A stretch of 64,000 bases of DNA, taken from NCBI RefSeq assembly GCF_024746815.1, contig NZ_CP080525.1, positions 3,652,501 to 3,716,500 on the forward strand, written 5' to 3'. The notes under the pieces are model-generated. The model was not told the DNA's origin. It did no database searches and saw only the letters and a program-made list of their open reading frames with translations. A program made the position numbers and the translations under genes. Each line of letters begins with the position of its first letter. The first letter of the stretch is position 1. This document shows, piece by piece, positions 8,753 to 17,481 of the stretch. Source of the stretch: Mesorhizobium sp. AR07 (GTDB lineage: Bacteria; Pseudomonadota; Alphaproteobacteria; Rhizobiales; Rhizobiaceae).

Positions 8753-9912
8753 TTTAGTGGATACCGAGTTAGTCCAAGTCGCGTCCATTCGTCAAGCGGT
8801 ATCAGTGGCCCCACACGGAAGTTGAAGGACAGGACCCTCGTCGCATCGGTGTCAACCTCGCACCGAAAATTCAGACTGTACCACGTGGTTCTCGTGCTGA
8901 AGGCGGCCTGCGGAGGATTAAGAACATTGCCTGTTTTCAGCGGAATAGTCGGCACCCATTTGGGCGAATAATCGGCACTCTGCAATTCCTGATTCAAAAC
9001 GTTGCCGCAAAGGTTGGCAACGCGCTGATCGCGCGGAACGTTCTCCATAGAGCTTGTGGCGAGCGCGTTGCCGGTCGCGCCCTGCGAGTAAAGCTTTCTA
9101 ACACCCGGAAGGCCGGAATAGATCGGCGATCCAACCTCGGTGTTGGCGGGATTTGACTTCCCTGCGTTCCCGCTTGGGGCTTTAAAGGCTTTTGCGGATT
9201 TGAAATTCATCGCCTTTGCAGGTTTGGGCTTTGTCTTTTCGGCAGAGGATGGAGGTGCTGGCTTGCCGCCGGCCTCGGCCGCCAATGACTTTGGCGTCAC
9301 GATCGATTGCTTTTCGGCGGTTTGCGGCGCCGCCTCCTGTTTGGCCGGCTGCTGTTTGTCAGTATCCTCTGTCGCCTGCTTCTCCTCGCTTTGCGCGGGC
9401 TTGGCGTCCGGCGAGGCGGTTACCTTACTGGAATCTGCCTGTTGCTCGGGACTTGCAGGCGGAGCGGGCGCGAGCTTCGGTTCGACTGGCGGCTTCGTAG
9501 CCTCATCCTTGGCCGGCGACGGCGCATTGGCTTGAGCGCTACCTCCGTCTAGAGATTTCTGAGGCTCGGTATCCTTCTCGCCATACTGGAAAACGGGCTT
9601 CAGAGCCGGGATGTCCACCGGCTTACGCGGCTGCTCGGGTGGTTTTTCAACCTTTGGTGCCGGTGGCTTTTCAACCTTGGGTTCCGGCGGCTTTTCGGCT
9701 TTGGCTTCCTTTGGCGGTGCGGGAGCAGGTTTCGGCTTTGGCTGATCGGGCGCAGGCACGAGCGCGACATTGACCGGCTGCTCCTCCTGCGGCTGTTGGG
9801 GAGGCATGGGTAGGCTATAGATCAGAAGCGCCGCGACAAGCGCATGCAGGATCAGCGATGCGGGCAAGGCCCACAGCAAGGTCCGACGCCGCTGACGTAT
9901 CTCGTCCTCCAT
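8749..9912 (-). CDS. DUF930-domain protein with TonB-like N-terminus
   Basis: A 387-residue envelope protein. Residues 1-40 contain one membrane span (LLWALPASLILHALVAALLI) after a positively charged start. A long Pro/Lys/Glu/Ala linker with repeated KVEKPP units (about 45-260) could span the periplasm, as in TonB. The C-terminal domain (CGNVLNQELQSADYSPKWVP to the end) matches DUF930, common in rhizobia and of unknown function. I chose the ATG at 9912; a TTG at 9948 is possible. The low-complexity middle makes alignment unreliable. Confidence 0.8.
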   Translation of the reverse strand: MEDEIRQRRRTLLWALPASLILHALVAALLIYSLPMPPQQPQEEQPVNVALVPAPDQPKPKPAPAPPKEAKAEKPPEPKVEKPPAPKVEKPPEQPRKPVDIPALKPVFQYGEKDTEPQKSLDGGSAQANAPSPAKDEATKPPVEPKLAPAPPASPEQQADSSKVTASPDAKPAQSEEKQATEDTDKQQPAKQEAAPQTAEKQSIVTPKSLAAEAGGKPAPPSSAEKTKPKPAKAMNFKSAKAFKAPSGNAGKSNPANTEVGSPIYSGLPGVRKLYSQGATGNALATSSMENVPRDQRVANLCGNVLNQELQSADYSPKWVPTIPLKTGNVLNPPQAAFSTRTTWYSLNFRCEVDTDATRVLSFNFRVGPLIPLDEWTRLGLTRYPLN

Positions 9913-10019
9913 CTGGACCGATGTGGAATGAAATAGCGGCGGCTTCAAGCACAGACGCTGGATTGGCGCAATTTAGCCGCTGACAGGTTGGTGATCTCGA
10001 TAACCACGGCTGGCTAGTA

Positions 10020-11102
10020 TCATGTCGATGCGGCGCCCGCGGCTGGGATGAGCCAGCCGGACCTTATGCGCAGACGCGCCTGCGCGCCGCTCTCCAGCAC
10101 CACAGGGTCGGGCTGTTCGAAATGCAAGGTGAGATCCGGACCGGCGGAAGGCGTGAATTCGACGCGCGCCGCGCCACCTTGGTAGATCACCCGCTTGACC
10201 AGGCCATCGAAGCCGGGGCCGTTCGGCGACACGTCGAGATCGGCTGCCCGGCAGCAGATCTTGGCGCCGGTCCTCGGCCGCTCGCCGGCCCGGCAGCGGA
10301 CAACCAGCTCGGCTCCCAGAACCCGGACCTTGCAACGACCGGCCTCCTCGGCGCTCAGCACGTCGGCGGGGAGCAAAATTCCTTGCGAAACGAAGGACGC
10401 CACCATTTCATTTGCCGGCTCATGATATAGCTGGCGCGGCGTCGCGAGCTGCGCCAGGCGTCCATGATCCATCACCGCGATGCGGTCGGCCAGCGCCATT
10501 GCTTCCGCCTGGTCGTGGGTGATGTAGACGATGGTCGTGCCCGTGCGTTTGTGGAAGGCGGCGAACTCATCCTCCATCGAGGCTCTCAGATGCACATCCA
10601 GATTGGCGAGCGGCTCGTCGAACAACACCAGCGACGGCGCCGCGACAAGGCAGCGCGCGAGCGCCACGCGCTGGCGCTGGCCGCCTGACAGATTGGCCGG
10701 TCGGCGGTCGCCCAATCCCTGCAGATTGACCAGGGTGAGCGCGTCTTCGACCTTCTGGCGCGCGACGGCCTTGTCGAGCTTCGCCACCTTCAGCGAATAG
10801 CCGATGTTCTCGGCGACCGTCATGTGCGGCCACAGCGCGTAGTTCTGGAAGACGATGCCGATGCGCCGCCTTTCCGGCGCAACGCTGCCGCCCTTGCCCG
10901 ACACCACCTCGCTGCCGATGCGGATTTCGCCCGAGGTGACTTTCTCGAACCCGGCGACGAGCCGCAGCAACGTCGTCTTGCCGCAACCGGAGGGCCCGAG
11001 CACCGCCAGGAACTCGCCGTCGCCGACATCGATCGACACATCCTTGACCGCATCGAAATCGGCAAAACTCTTGGTCACCTTGTCCAGGGTCAATCGCGCC
11101 AT
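10020..11102 (-). CDS. ABC transporter ATP-binding protein (FbpC/PotA type)
   Basis: A 360-residue ATPase. Walker A is GPSGCGKTT, the signature is LSGGQRQRVALAR, Walker B is LVLFDEPLANLD, and the switch His is in VYITHDQAEAMAL. The C-terminal 120 residues form the TOBE regulatory domain of the MOI subfamily. The start at 11102 overlaps the permease gene by 13 bases, so the two are translationally coupled. With the duplicated permease and the periplasmic protein it forms an importer of the iron(III) type; 2-aminoethylphosphonate is an alternative substrate. Confidence 0.92.
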   Translation of the reverse strand: MARLTLDKVTKSFADFDAVKDVSIDVGDGEFLAVLGPSGCGKTTLLRLVAGFEKVTSGEIRIGSEVVSGKGGSVAPERRRIGIVFQNYALWPHMTVAENIGYSLKVAKLDKAVARQKVEDALTLVNLQGLGDRRPANLSGGQRQRVALARCLVAAPSLVLFDEPLANLDVHLRASMEDEFAAFHKRTGTTIVYITHDQAEAMALADRIAVMDHGRLAQLATPRQLYHEPANEMVASFVSQGILLPADVLSAEEAGRCKVRVLGAELVVRCRAGERPRTGAKICCRAADLDVSPNGPGFDGLVKRVIYQGGAARVEFTPSAGPDLTLHFEQPDPVVLESGAQARLRIRSGWLIPAAGAAST

Positions 11103-12793
11103 GGCAGCACTCCGCCGGGAAGGTGAGGAGCAAGCAGATTGGTCACCAGCATCAGCACGAAGGTGAGCGCCACCGTGATGACGGACATCGCCGCCGCATA
11201 GTTGGAATCGCCGCCCTGCTCGAAGGAAAACATGACGACGCCGATCGTTTCCGACCCCGACGACCACAGCAGCACCGACACGGTGAGCTCGCTCAGCGCC
11301 GTCATGAAGATCAGCAGGCCACCAGCGATCGCCGCCGGTGCGACGAGCGGAAAGATGATCGTGCGCATGCGCGTGAACAGCCCGGCACCGGCCATCTGGG
11401 CTGCCTCCTCCAGCGCCCGGTCGATCTGGTGATAGCCGCTGATGGTCGGCCGCAGCGCCAGCACCAGGAAGCGGGCAAGGTAGGCGTAAAGAATGATCCA
11501 GACGGTGTTGTAGAGCTGGATGCCGGTGAGCGGGATCGGCCGCAGGAACAGCAGCAGCGAGGCGATCGCCAGCACCACGCCGGGCAAGGCATAGGGCAGT
11601 TCGACCGACAAATTGAGCAGCCGCACCCAGCGCTGCTTGCCCCAGGCAATCAGGTAGCCGATCGGCACGGCGACCAGGACCGCGAAGAAGGCGGCCGCGA
11701 TCGACAGCCAGAAGCTGTTGAAGAAGGCGCGGCTGGCCGCGTCATGCTCGAACAGCACGAAGCGATAATTGTCGAGCGTTGCCGTCCTGGCGGTAAGAGC
11801 AATGCCATAGCCCGGCACCAGCGATGTCAGCGCCAGCCCGAACAGTGGCAGGAACAGCACCGCCACGATGAGCAGCCACATACCGGCCTGAACGGCAGGT
11901 CGCCAGCGGCCGAGTTCGTAGGGCTCGGCCGGCAGCGACGTCGAGCTGATGCGGTAGTCGCGGCGGCGGCTCATGACCTCCTGGGCGAAAATACCAGCCA
12001 TGGCGATGACGCCGATCAGCAGCGACAGAAACGCGGTTTCGCCAAGCACCGCCGGGCCGCCAGCGGCCAGCCGCTGATAGATCAGCGTCGGCAGCACGAG
12101 ATAATTGGCGGGAATGCCGAGAAAGGCGGGAATGCCGAAATTGCCGACGCAGGACACGAAAGCGAGTGCCGCCGCTGCCATGATCGACGGCGTCATCAGC
12201 GGCAGCACGATGGTGACCAGCACGGTGAACCAGCCGGCGCCGCCGGCCCGCGCCGCCTCGACCAGTTCGCGCGGCAGCTTGCGCAGGCCGGCGCGCACCA
12301 GCAGGAAAACCAGCGGGCCGTACTGCACGCCGAGCAGCAGGACAATGCCCGAGGTGGAATAGAGCGGGTTCTTGGTGCCTAGCGGGGGTGCCGCCCCAAA
12401 CAGCTTGAGGAACGGGCTTGCCGGACCGAACAATTGCAGCCAGGCCAGCGCCGTCACCTGCGGTGCGATCATCAATGGCATGACATAGCAAAGCACCAGG
12501 GCGCCGCGGCCACGGATGTCTGTCAGCGTGACGAGGACGGCCACCAGCGTTCCCGACAGCACCGCAAGCAAGGTGCCGCCGATGCCGACGACCAGCGTGT
12601 GCCAGGTCGCGATCCAGATTGCCGGATTTCTCAATCCGGCCTCTATCGCCATATCGGACAAGATGCCGCCGGGTGCCACGATCTCCTTGATGAGGCGCAG
12701 CATCGGCAGCACGGAGAGCAGGACGATGACGACGACCACCATCGCCGTCAGGGCCATTTCCTGGCCCCGACTTTCCCTGATCCGTGTTGACAT
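11090..12793 (-). CDS. ABC transporter permease, fused double-domain (FbpB type)
   Basis: A 567-residue membrane protein with about 12 hydrophobic spans. It holds two copies of the permease domain: the EAA-loop regions are ELVEAARAGGAGWFTVLVTI in the first half and RALEEAAQMAGAGLFTRMRT in the second. Fused permeases of this length are typical of FbpB/SfuB iron(III) importers. It lies between the binding-protein gene upstream and the ATPase gene, with which it overlaps. Confidence 0.92.
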   Translation of the reverse strand: MSTRIRESRGQEMALTAMVVVVIVLLSVLPMLRLIKEIVAPGGILSDMAIEAGLRNPAIWIATWHTLVVGIGGTLLAVLSGTLVAVLVTLTDIRGRGALVLCYVMPLMIAPQVTALAWLQLFGPASPFLKLFGAAPPLGTKNPLYSTSGIVLLLGVQYGPLVFLLVRAGLRKLPRELVEAARAGGAGWFTVLVTIVLPLMTPSIMAAAALAFVSCVGNFGIPAFLGIPANYLVLPTLIYQRLAAGGPAVLGETAFLSLLIGVIAMAGIFAQEVMSRRRDYRISSTSLPAEPYELGRWRPAVQAGMWLLIVAVLFLPLFGLALTSLVPGYGIALTARTATLDNYRFVLFEHDAASRAFFNSFWLSIAAAFFAVLVAVPIGYLIAWGKQRWVRLLNLSVELPYALPGVVLAIASLLLFLRPIPLTGIQLYNTVWIILYAYLARFLVLALRPTISGYHQIDRALEEAAQMAGAGLFTRMRTIIFPLVAPAAIAGGLLIFMTALSELTVSVLLWSSGSETIGVVMFSFEQGGDSNYAAAMSVITVALTFVLMLVTNLLAPHLPGGVLPWRD

Positions 12794-12864
12794 GATTGCG
12801 TTTCCTGAGATCGTTCAGCGGTCAGGGATGCCGTCGGGACGGCATCCCGCCGCGATTGTCGGGC

Positions 12865-13851
12865 TCAGCCGCCGAACAGTTCCGAGAACTTCGCCTTGTC
12901 GGCGTCGGTCGTGGCCACGATTGCCTTGGTGTCGAATGGCATCACCTTGACCTTGACGCCTTCCGGCATCCATTCTGGGCGGCCGACCGAGGCGCGCGCC
13001 GGCAGATAGCCCATCGAAAGCGCCAGCTTCTGGCCTTCGTCGGAAAGAATGAAGTCGACGAACTTCTTAGCGCCATCGACATTCCTAGCGGTCTTCATGA
13101 TCGCGACCGGTTCGGTCACCGCCGGCACGCCTTCGCTGGGGAACACGAACTCGACCGGCGAGCCCTTCTTCTTGGCATTCATCGCCATGAAGTCGACGAG
13201 GATGCCATAAGGCTTCTCGCCTGATGCCACCGACTTCAGCACGGCGCCGTTGCCGCGCACGCTCACCGTGTTGTTGGTCTTCAGCTTCTGGAAGAAATCC
13301 CAGCCATAATTGGTGTCGCCGACAAAGCCCGAAAGCAGATAGGCGGCCGCACCCGAATAGAGCGGGCTCGGCATGACCAGGCCGTCGGCATAGGCCGGCT
13401 TGGCGAGATCGGCCCAATGCTGCGGCTTCTCGGTCGCCGCCGTGTTGTAGACGATGCCGGTGGTGATCAGCTTGCTGCCGAAATAGGTCTTGTCGGCGTC
13501 ATAGGCATCCGCCTCGATGCCGTCGAGCTTGGCCTCGGGATAAGGTAGCAGCCGGTCGTCCTTCTTTAACAGCTCCATGCTCACCGCATCGGCGATCAAA
13601 AGCACGTCGGGCTGCGGGCTGCCGGCGGCGAATTCGGCCGCCATCTTGGTCAGGATGTCGCTCGTTCCCGAGCGATAGATGGTCACGTCGATGCCGGGCT
13701 GCGCCTTCTTGAAGGCATCCACGGTCTTGGCCGCATCGGCTTCCGGCTGGGATGTGTAGAGCGTCAGTGTTTCGGCGCCGGCCACGCCGGCAAACAAAGT
13801 TGCCGCGAGCGCAAGCTGGCTGGCCAGCAGCTTGATGAATAGCGTCTTCAT
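12865..13851 (-). CDS. Periplasmic substrate-binding protein of iron(III)-type ABC importer
   Basis: A 328-residue protein with a signal peptide (MKTLFIKLLASQLALAATLF, cleaved near VAGAET) and a mature part starting LTLYTSQPEADAAKTVDAF, typical of the FbpA/AfuA-like binding proteins. GGAGG lies directly upstream of the ATG at 13851. It is the first gene of the importer operon. Paired iron-binding tyrosines are not obvious near the C-terminus, so the substrate could be another anion or 2-aminoethylphosphonate. Iron is a family-level guess. Confidence 0.88.
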   Translation of the reverse strand: MKTLFIKLLASQLALAATLFAGVAGAETLTLYTSQPEADAAKTVDAFKKAQPGIDVTIYRSGTSDILTKMAAEFAAGSPQPDVLLIADAVSMELLKKDDRLLPYPEAKLDGIEADAYDADKTYFGSKLITTGIVYNTAATEKPQHWADLAKPAYADGLVMPSPLYSGAAAYLLSGFVGDTNYGWDFFQKLKTNNTVSVRGNGAVLKSVASGEKPYGILVDFMAMNAKKKGSPVEFVFPSEGVPAVTEPVAIMKTARNVDGAKKFVDFILSDEGQKLALSMGYLPARASVGRPEWMPEGVKVKVMPFDTKAIVATTDADKAKFSELFGG

Positions 13852-14072
13852 GAGACCTCCTGTCTTGTCTGTGCATGAGCGGTCCGGCGTTGTGGCCGGT
13901 TCCCGTCTCCCCTCCCTGCACGGCGCATATGACTGGTGGATGACAGTGCGCATACCCGACCCGATCAGGCAACAGCTTCGCGCGAAATGCTCTCACGGCA
14001 CAACAATACGAACCCGCGGAACTGGCGTTCCACGAGCCTCATGGCCGCCCTTGGCCTGGCGCCTCTCCCTTC

Positions 14073-15449
14073 CTAGACCAGCATGCCCATCGGGTTCTCG
14101 ATCAGCCGCTTGAAGGCGACCAGCAGTTCGGCACCGAGTGCGCCATCGACGGCGCGATGATCGGTCGACAGCGTCACCGACATCACGGTGGCAATCTTGA
14201 TCTCGCCATTCTTGACCACCGCCCGCTCCTCGCCGGCGCCGACCGCCAGGATCGTCGCATGCGGCGGGTTGATGACGGCGGCAAAGTCCTTGATGCCGAA
14301 CATGCCGAGGTTCGACACCGCCGTGGTGCCGCCCTGATACTCTTCCGGCTTCAGCTTGCGGCTGCGGGCGCGGCTGGCCAGATCCTTCATCTCGTTGGAG
14401 ATGGTGGAAAGCGTCTTTTCGTCCGCATGCCGAATGATCGGCGTGATCAGGCCACCCGGGATCGACACGGCGACGCCGACATCGGCGTGCTTGTGCTTGA
14501 CCATGGCGCTTTCGGTCCATGAGGCATTGGCATCCGGCACCGCCTTCAGCGCCATGGCAAAAGCCTTGATCACCATGTCGTTGACCGACAGCTTGTAGGC
14601 AGGAGCGTCACCCTTGTCAGTTTTTTTCATCGGTGCTGTGGCATTGATCTGCGTGCGCAGCGCCAGCAGCGCATCGAGCTCGCAGTCGAGCGTCAGGTAG
14701 AAATGCGGGATGGTGGTCTTGGCCTCGACCAGGCGGCGCGCGATCGTCTTGCGCATGTTGTCATGCGGGGTCAGTTCGTAGGAGCCTTGTTCGAACAGTT
14801 TCAGCACCTGCTCGTCCGACATCGCCTTCACCGGCGCGGCAGGAGCAGCGGCCGGAGCCACCGGTGCGCCTGCGGGCGCTGCCTTGGTGGCAGGCTTGGC
14901 GCCGCCACCGGCAATCGCCGCATCGACATCGGCCTTCACCACGCGGCCGTGAGGACCGGTGCCTGATACGGCTGAAAGGTCGAGGCCGGCTTCGCGGGCC
15001 AAACGGCGAGCGAGTGGTGTTGCGCGCGCAACCGATGGCGATTGGCCGATCTCCCCCCTTGAGGGGGAGATGCCCGGCAGGGCAGAGGGGGGCGTGACAG
15101 GCTGAGACGCAGGCGGGACAGCGCCCCCCTCTGTCGGCTTCGCCGACATCTCCCCCTCTAGGGGGGAGATTGGCGCCTTCTCCTGCTCCAAACCAGCCCC
15201 ATACGCCTCACCATCGGCATAGATCCACGCCACCGCCGCACCGACCGCGATATCCACACCCTGCTTGCCGGTGACGTCGCGCAGGACGCCACTGGCTGGC
15301 GCGTCGATCTCCATCGCCGCCTTGTCGGTCTCGATCTCGAACAGCACATCGCCCTTCTTGACCCTGGCGCCCTCTTCGGCGAACCAGCGCGAGATCTGTC
15401 CGGTCACCATGTCCATGTCGACCTTGGGAAGAATGACTTCGGTCGGCAT
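14073..15449 (-). CDS. pdhC: Dihydrolipoamide acetyltransferase (E2) of a 2-oxo acid dehydrogenase
   Basis: A 458-residue E2. The N-terminal lipoyl domain carries the lipoylated Lys43 in EIETDKAAMEID. The E1/E3-binding domain is ATPLARRLAREAGLDLSAVS (about 143-175). The catalytic domain ends with STDHRAVDGALGA, where His431 and Asp435 are catalytic. It transfers the acyl group from E1 to CoA. Residues about 93-135 are encoded by an intergenic repeat inserted in frame in the linker. It follows E1 beta by three bases. No E3 gene is in the window, so the complex would borrow one. Confidence 0.92.
   Translation of the reverse strand: MPTEVILPKVDMDMVTGQISRWFAEEGARVKKGDVLFEIETDKAAMEIDAPASGVLRDVTGKQGVDIAVGAAVAWIYADGEAYGAGLEQEKAPISPLEGEMSAKPTEGGAVPPASQPVTPPSALPGISPSRGEIGQSPSVARATPLARRLAREAGLDLSAVSGTGPHGRVVKADVDAAIAGGGAKPATKAAPAGAPVAPAAAPAAPVKAMSDEQVLKLFEQGSYELTPHDNMRKTIARRLVEAKTTIPHFYLTLDCELDALLALRTQINATAPMKKTDKGDAPAYKLSVNDMVIKAFAMALKAVPDANASWTESAMVKHKHADVGVAVSIPGGLITPIIRHADEKTLSTISNEMKDLASRARSRKLKPEEYQGGTTAVSNLGMFGIKDFAAVINPPHATILAVGAGEERAVVKNGEIKIATVMSVTLSTDHRAVDGALGAELLVAFKRLIENPMGMLV
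15045..15173. repeat. Palindromic repeat element inside the E2 coding sequence
   Basis: Two inverted pairs, CTCCCCCCTTGAGGGGGAG (15051-15069) and CTCCCCCTCTAGGGGGGAG (15150-15168), flank inner segments GGCAGAGGGGGGCGTGA and GGCGGGACAGCGCCCCCC. The same segments in the same order occur in the intergenic element at 55232-55411. Here it encodes about 43 linker residues of the E2 protein without a frameshift or stop. Confidence 0.85.
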
Positions 15450-15452
15450 GGG

Positions 15453-16451
15453 CTAGCGGATCCCCTTCACGAGGTCGCGCGCGGCGGCAATGATGTCGGG
15501 AACCTGCGGCACAGCAGCCTTTTCCAACTCCGGATTGTAGGGGATCGGCGTCTCGGCGCCGCCCAGCCGCACGATCGGCGCGTCGAGGTAATCGAACGCC
15601 TCGCTCTCGGCGATCATGGCACTGACCTCGGCGCCGATGCCCAGCGTCTTGACCGCTTCGTAGACGCACATCAGCCGCGACGTCTTCTTGACGCTGTCGA
15701 TGACGGTCTGCTTGTCCATCGGCCGGATCGTCCGGAGATCGATGACTTCGATGTCGATGCCTTCGGCTTCCAGCGCTGCCGCGGCGTCGAGCGCCTTGTG
15801 CACCATGATCGAGGTGGCGACGATGGTCAGGTCGCCTCCCTCGCGGCGGATGTCGGCCTTGCCGATCGGCACCGTGAAATAGCCTTCGGGCACCGGACCC
15901 TTCATCTTGTAGAGCAGCTTGTGCTCGAAGATCATCACCGGATCGGGATCGGCGACCGCCGCCAGCAGCATGCCCTTGGCGTCATGCGGCGTCGCCGGCT
16001 GGATCACTTTCAGGCCTGGCACATGGCCGAGCCAGGCCTCGAGGCTCTGGCTGTGCTGCGCTGCCGCACCCGTGCCGGAACCGGCGGGAAAGCGCATCAC
16101 CAAGGGAACCGAAACCTCGCCGCCGAGCATGAAGCGCATCTTGGCCGCCTGGTTGACGATCTGTTCCATGGCGAGCGTGGCGAAGTCGGAAAACTGGAAC
16201 TCGAAGATCGGCCGCATGCCGGTGAGGGCGGCGCCGACCGCCACGCCCGCCCCACCCAGTTCCGAAATCGGCGTGTCGATCACCCGCTCCGTGCCGAAGC
16301 GATCGACCAGATCGCCGGTGACTTGGAAGGCGCCGCCATAGACGCCGATATCCTCGCCCATCAGGAAGACGCGTTCGTCCATGTCCATGGCGATCGCCAT
16401 GGCCTCCTGGATCGCCTGGGCGTAGCTCAGTTCACGCACCATCGCGTCCAT
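15453..16451 (-). CDS. pdhB: Pyruvate/acetoin dehydrogenase-type E1 component, beta subunit
   Basis: A 332-residue E1 beta subunit, the usual size. The start reads MDAMVRELSYAQAIQEAM; FLMGEDIGVYGGAFQVT, ISELGGAGVAVGAALTGMRP and the C-terminal transketolase-type domain (VVDLRTI-like VIDLRTIRPMDKQTV) are family hallmarks. With the alpha subunit it decarboxylates a 2-oxo acid using thiamine diphosphate. The ATG overlaps the alpha-subunit TGA. Sequence alone does not separate pyruvate from acetoin or a branched 2-oxo acid as substrate. Confidence 0.92.
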   Translation of the reverse strand: MDAMVRELSYAQAIQEAMAIAMDMDERVFLMGEDIGVYGGAFQVTGDLVDRFGTERVIDTPISELGGAGVAVGAALTGMRPIFEFQFSDFATLAMEQIVNQAAKMRFMLGGEVSVPLVMRFPAGSGTGAAAQHSQSLEAWLGHVPGLKVIQPATPHDAKGMLLAAVADPDPVMIFEHKLLYKMKGPVPEGYFTVPIGKADIRREGGDLTIVATSIMVHKALDAAAALEAEGIDIEVIDLRTIRPMDKQTVIDSVKKTSRLMCVYEAVKTLGIGAEVSAMIAESEAFDYLDAPIVRLGGAETPIPYNPELEKAAVPQVPDIIAAARDLVKGIR

Positions 16452-17479
16452 CACGCCTGCTCCGTATAGACATAGTTGCCGGTGTCGCGGACATCGGGAG
16501 ACGGGCTCGTCTTGGCGAACTCGATGCCGTCGGCAATCTCCTGCGCCACGGCGCCGCGGATGGCCTCGATGCCGTTGTCGTCGATGAAGCCGAAGTCGCG
16601 CAGCTCGCTCTCGAACAGGGTGATCGGATCGCGGTTCGACATCCAGTCCTCGATCTCCTCCTTGCTGCGGTAGCGGTTGCGGTCGCTCTTGGAATGGCCG
16701 CGATGGCGATAGGTCTTGGATTCGATCAGTGTCGGCCCCTCGCCGGCGCGTGCCCGCGCCACCGCCTGGTGCGATGCCTCGGCGACTTCGGAGAAGATGT
16801 TGCCGTTGACGATGACGCCCGGCATCGAATAGGCGGCGCCGCGCTCGGCGATGTTCTTGACGGCGGTCGAGCGGGCCGTCGATGTCGACATGCCATAGCC
16901 GTTGTTCTCGCAGACGAAGATCACCGGCAGTTTCCAGACCGCCGCCATGTTCAGCGCCTCGTGGAAGGCGCCTTCATTGTTGGCGCCGTCGCCGAAGAAC
17001 GACACCACGACCTTGCCGGTCTTCATCATCTTGGAGGACAGTGCCGCCCCGACAGCGATCGGGATGCCGCCGCCGACGATGCCGTTGGCGCCGAGATTGC
17101 CCTTGCCGACATCGGCAATATGCATCGAACCGCCGCGGCCCTTGCAGTAGCCTGACGTCTTGCCGAAGAACTCGGCGAACATGCGCTTGACCTCGGCGCC
17201 CTTGGCGATGCAGTGGCCATGGCCTCGATGCGTCGAGGTGATCTGATCATCCTCGGCAAGCGGCATGCAGATGCCCATGGCGCTGGCTTCCTGGCCGATC
17301 GACAGATGCATGGTGCCGTGGATGAGGCCGCGCGTGTAACACTCCTCCGCGCCCTCCTCGAAGCGGCGGATGAGGTACATCTTGTAGAGCACCTCCCTGA
17401 GCTGCTCGGCGCTGTACTGGCGATAGACGAAGGGCAGGTTGGCGCGACTGTCGGCGACGGCTTTGCTGGCTCCGGCCAT
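16451..17479 (-). CDS. pdhA: Pyruvate/acetoin dehydrogenase-type E1 component, alpha subunit
   Basis: A 342-residue E1 alpha subunit. The thiamine diphosphate motif runs from FFGDGANNEGAFHEALNM to PVIFVCENNGYGMST. The phosphorylation-loop region is TYRHRGHSKSDRNRYRS. It binds cofactor and substrate together with E1 beta. It lies two bases after the SAF-domain oxidoreductase stop and overlaps E1 beta, so the four genes form one operon. Whether this is the housekeeping pyruvate dehydrogenase cannot be told here; the odd first gene suggests a dedicated catabolic complex. Confidence 0.92.
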   Translation of the reverse strand: MAGASKAVADSRANLPFVYRQYSAEQLREVLYKMYLIRRFEEGAEECYTRGLIHGTMHLSIGQEASAMGICMPLAEDDQITSTHRGHGHCIAKGAEVKRMFAEFFGKTSGYCKGRGGSMHIADVGKGNLGANGIVGGGIPIAVGAALSSKMMKTGKVVVSFFGDGANNEGAFHEALNMAAVWKLPVIFVCENNGYGMSTSTARSTAVKNIAERGAAYSMPGVIVNGNIFSEVAEASHQAVARARAGEGPTLIESKTYRHRGHSKSDRNRYRSKEEIEDWMSNRDPITLFESELRDFGFIDDNGIEAIRGAVAQEIADGIEFAKTSPSPDVRDTGNYVYTEQA

Positions 17480-17481
17480 GG

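Noticed and set aside
11123..12382. Plus-strand frame of about 420 codons antisense to the fused permease
   Set aside because: Low-complexity His/Arg/Gln-rich product; the minus strand encodes a well-formed membrane protein.
14006..14045. Possible terminator GGAAC-N4-GTTCC after the E2 gene
   Set aside because: The stem is only five base pairs and has no T-tract, so it is too weak to list.
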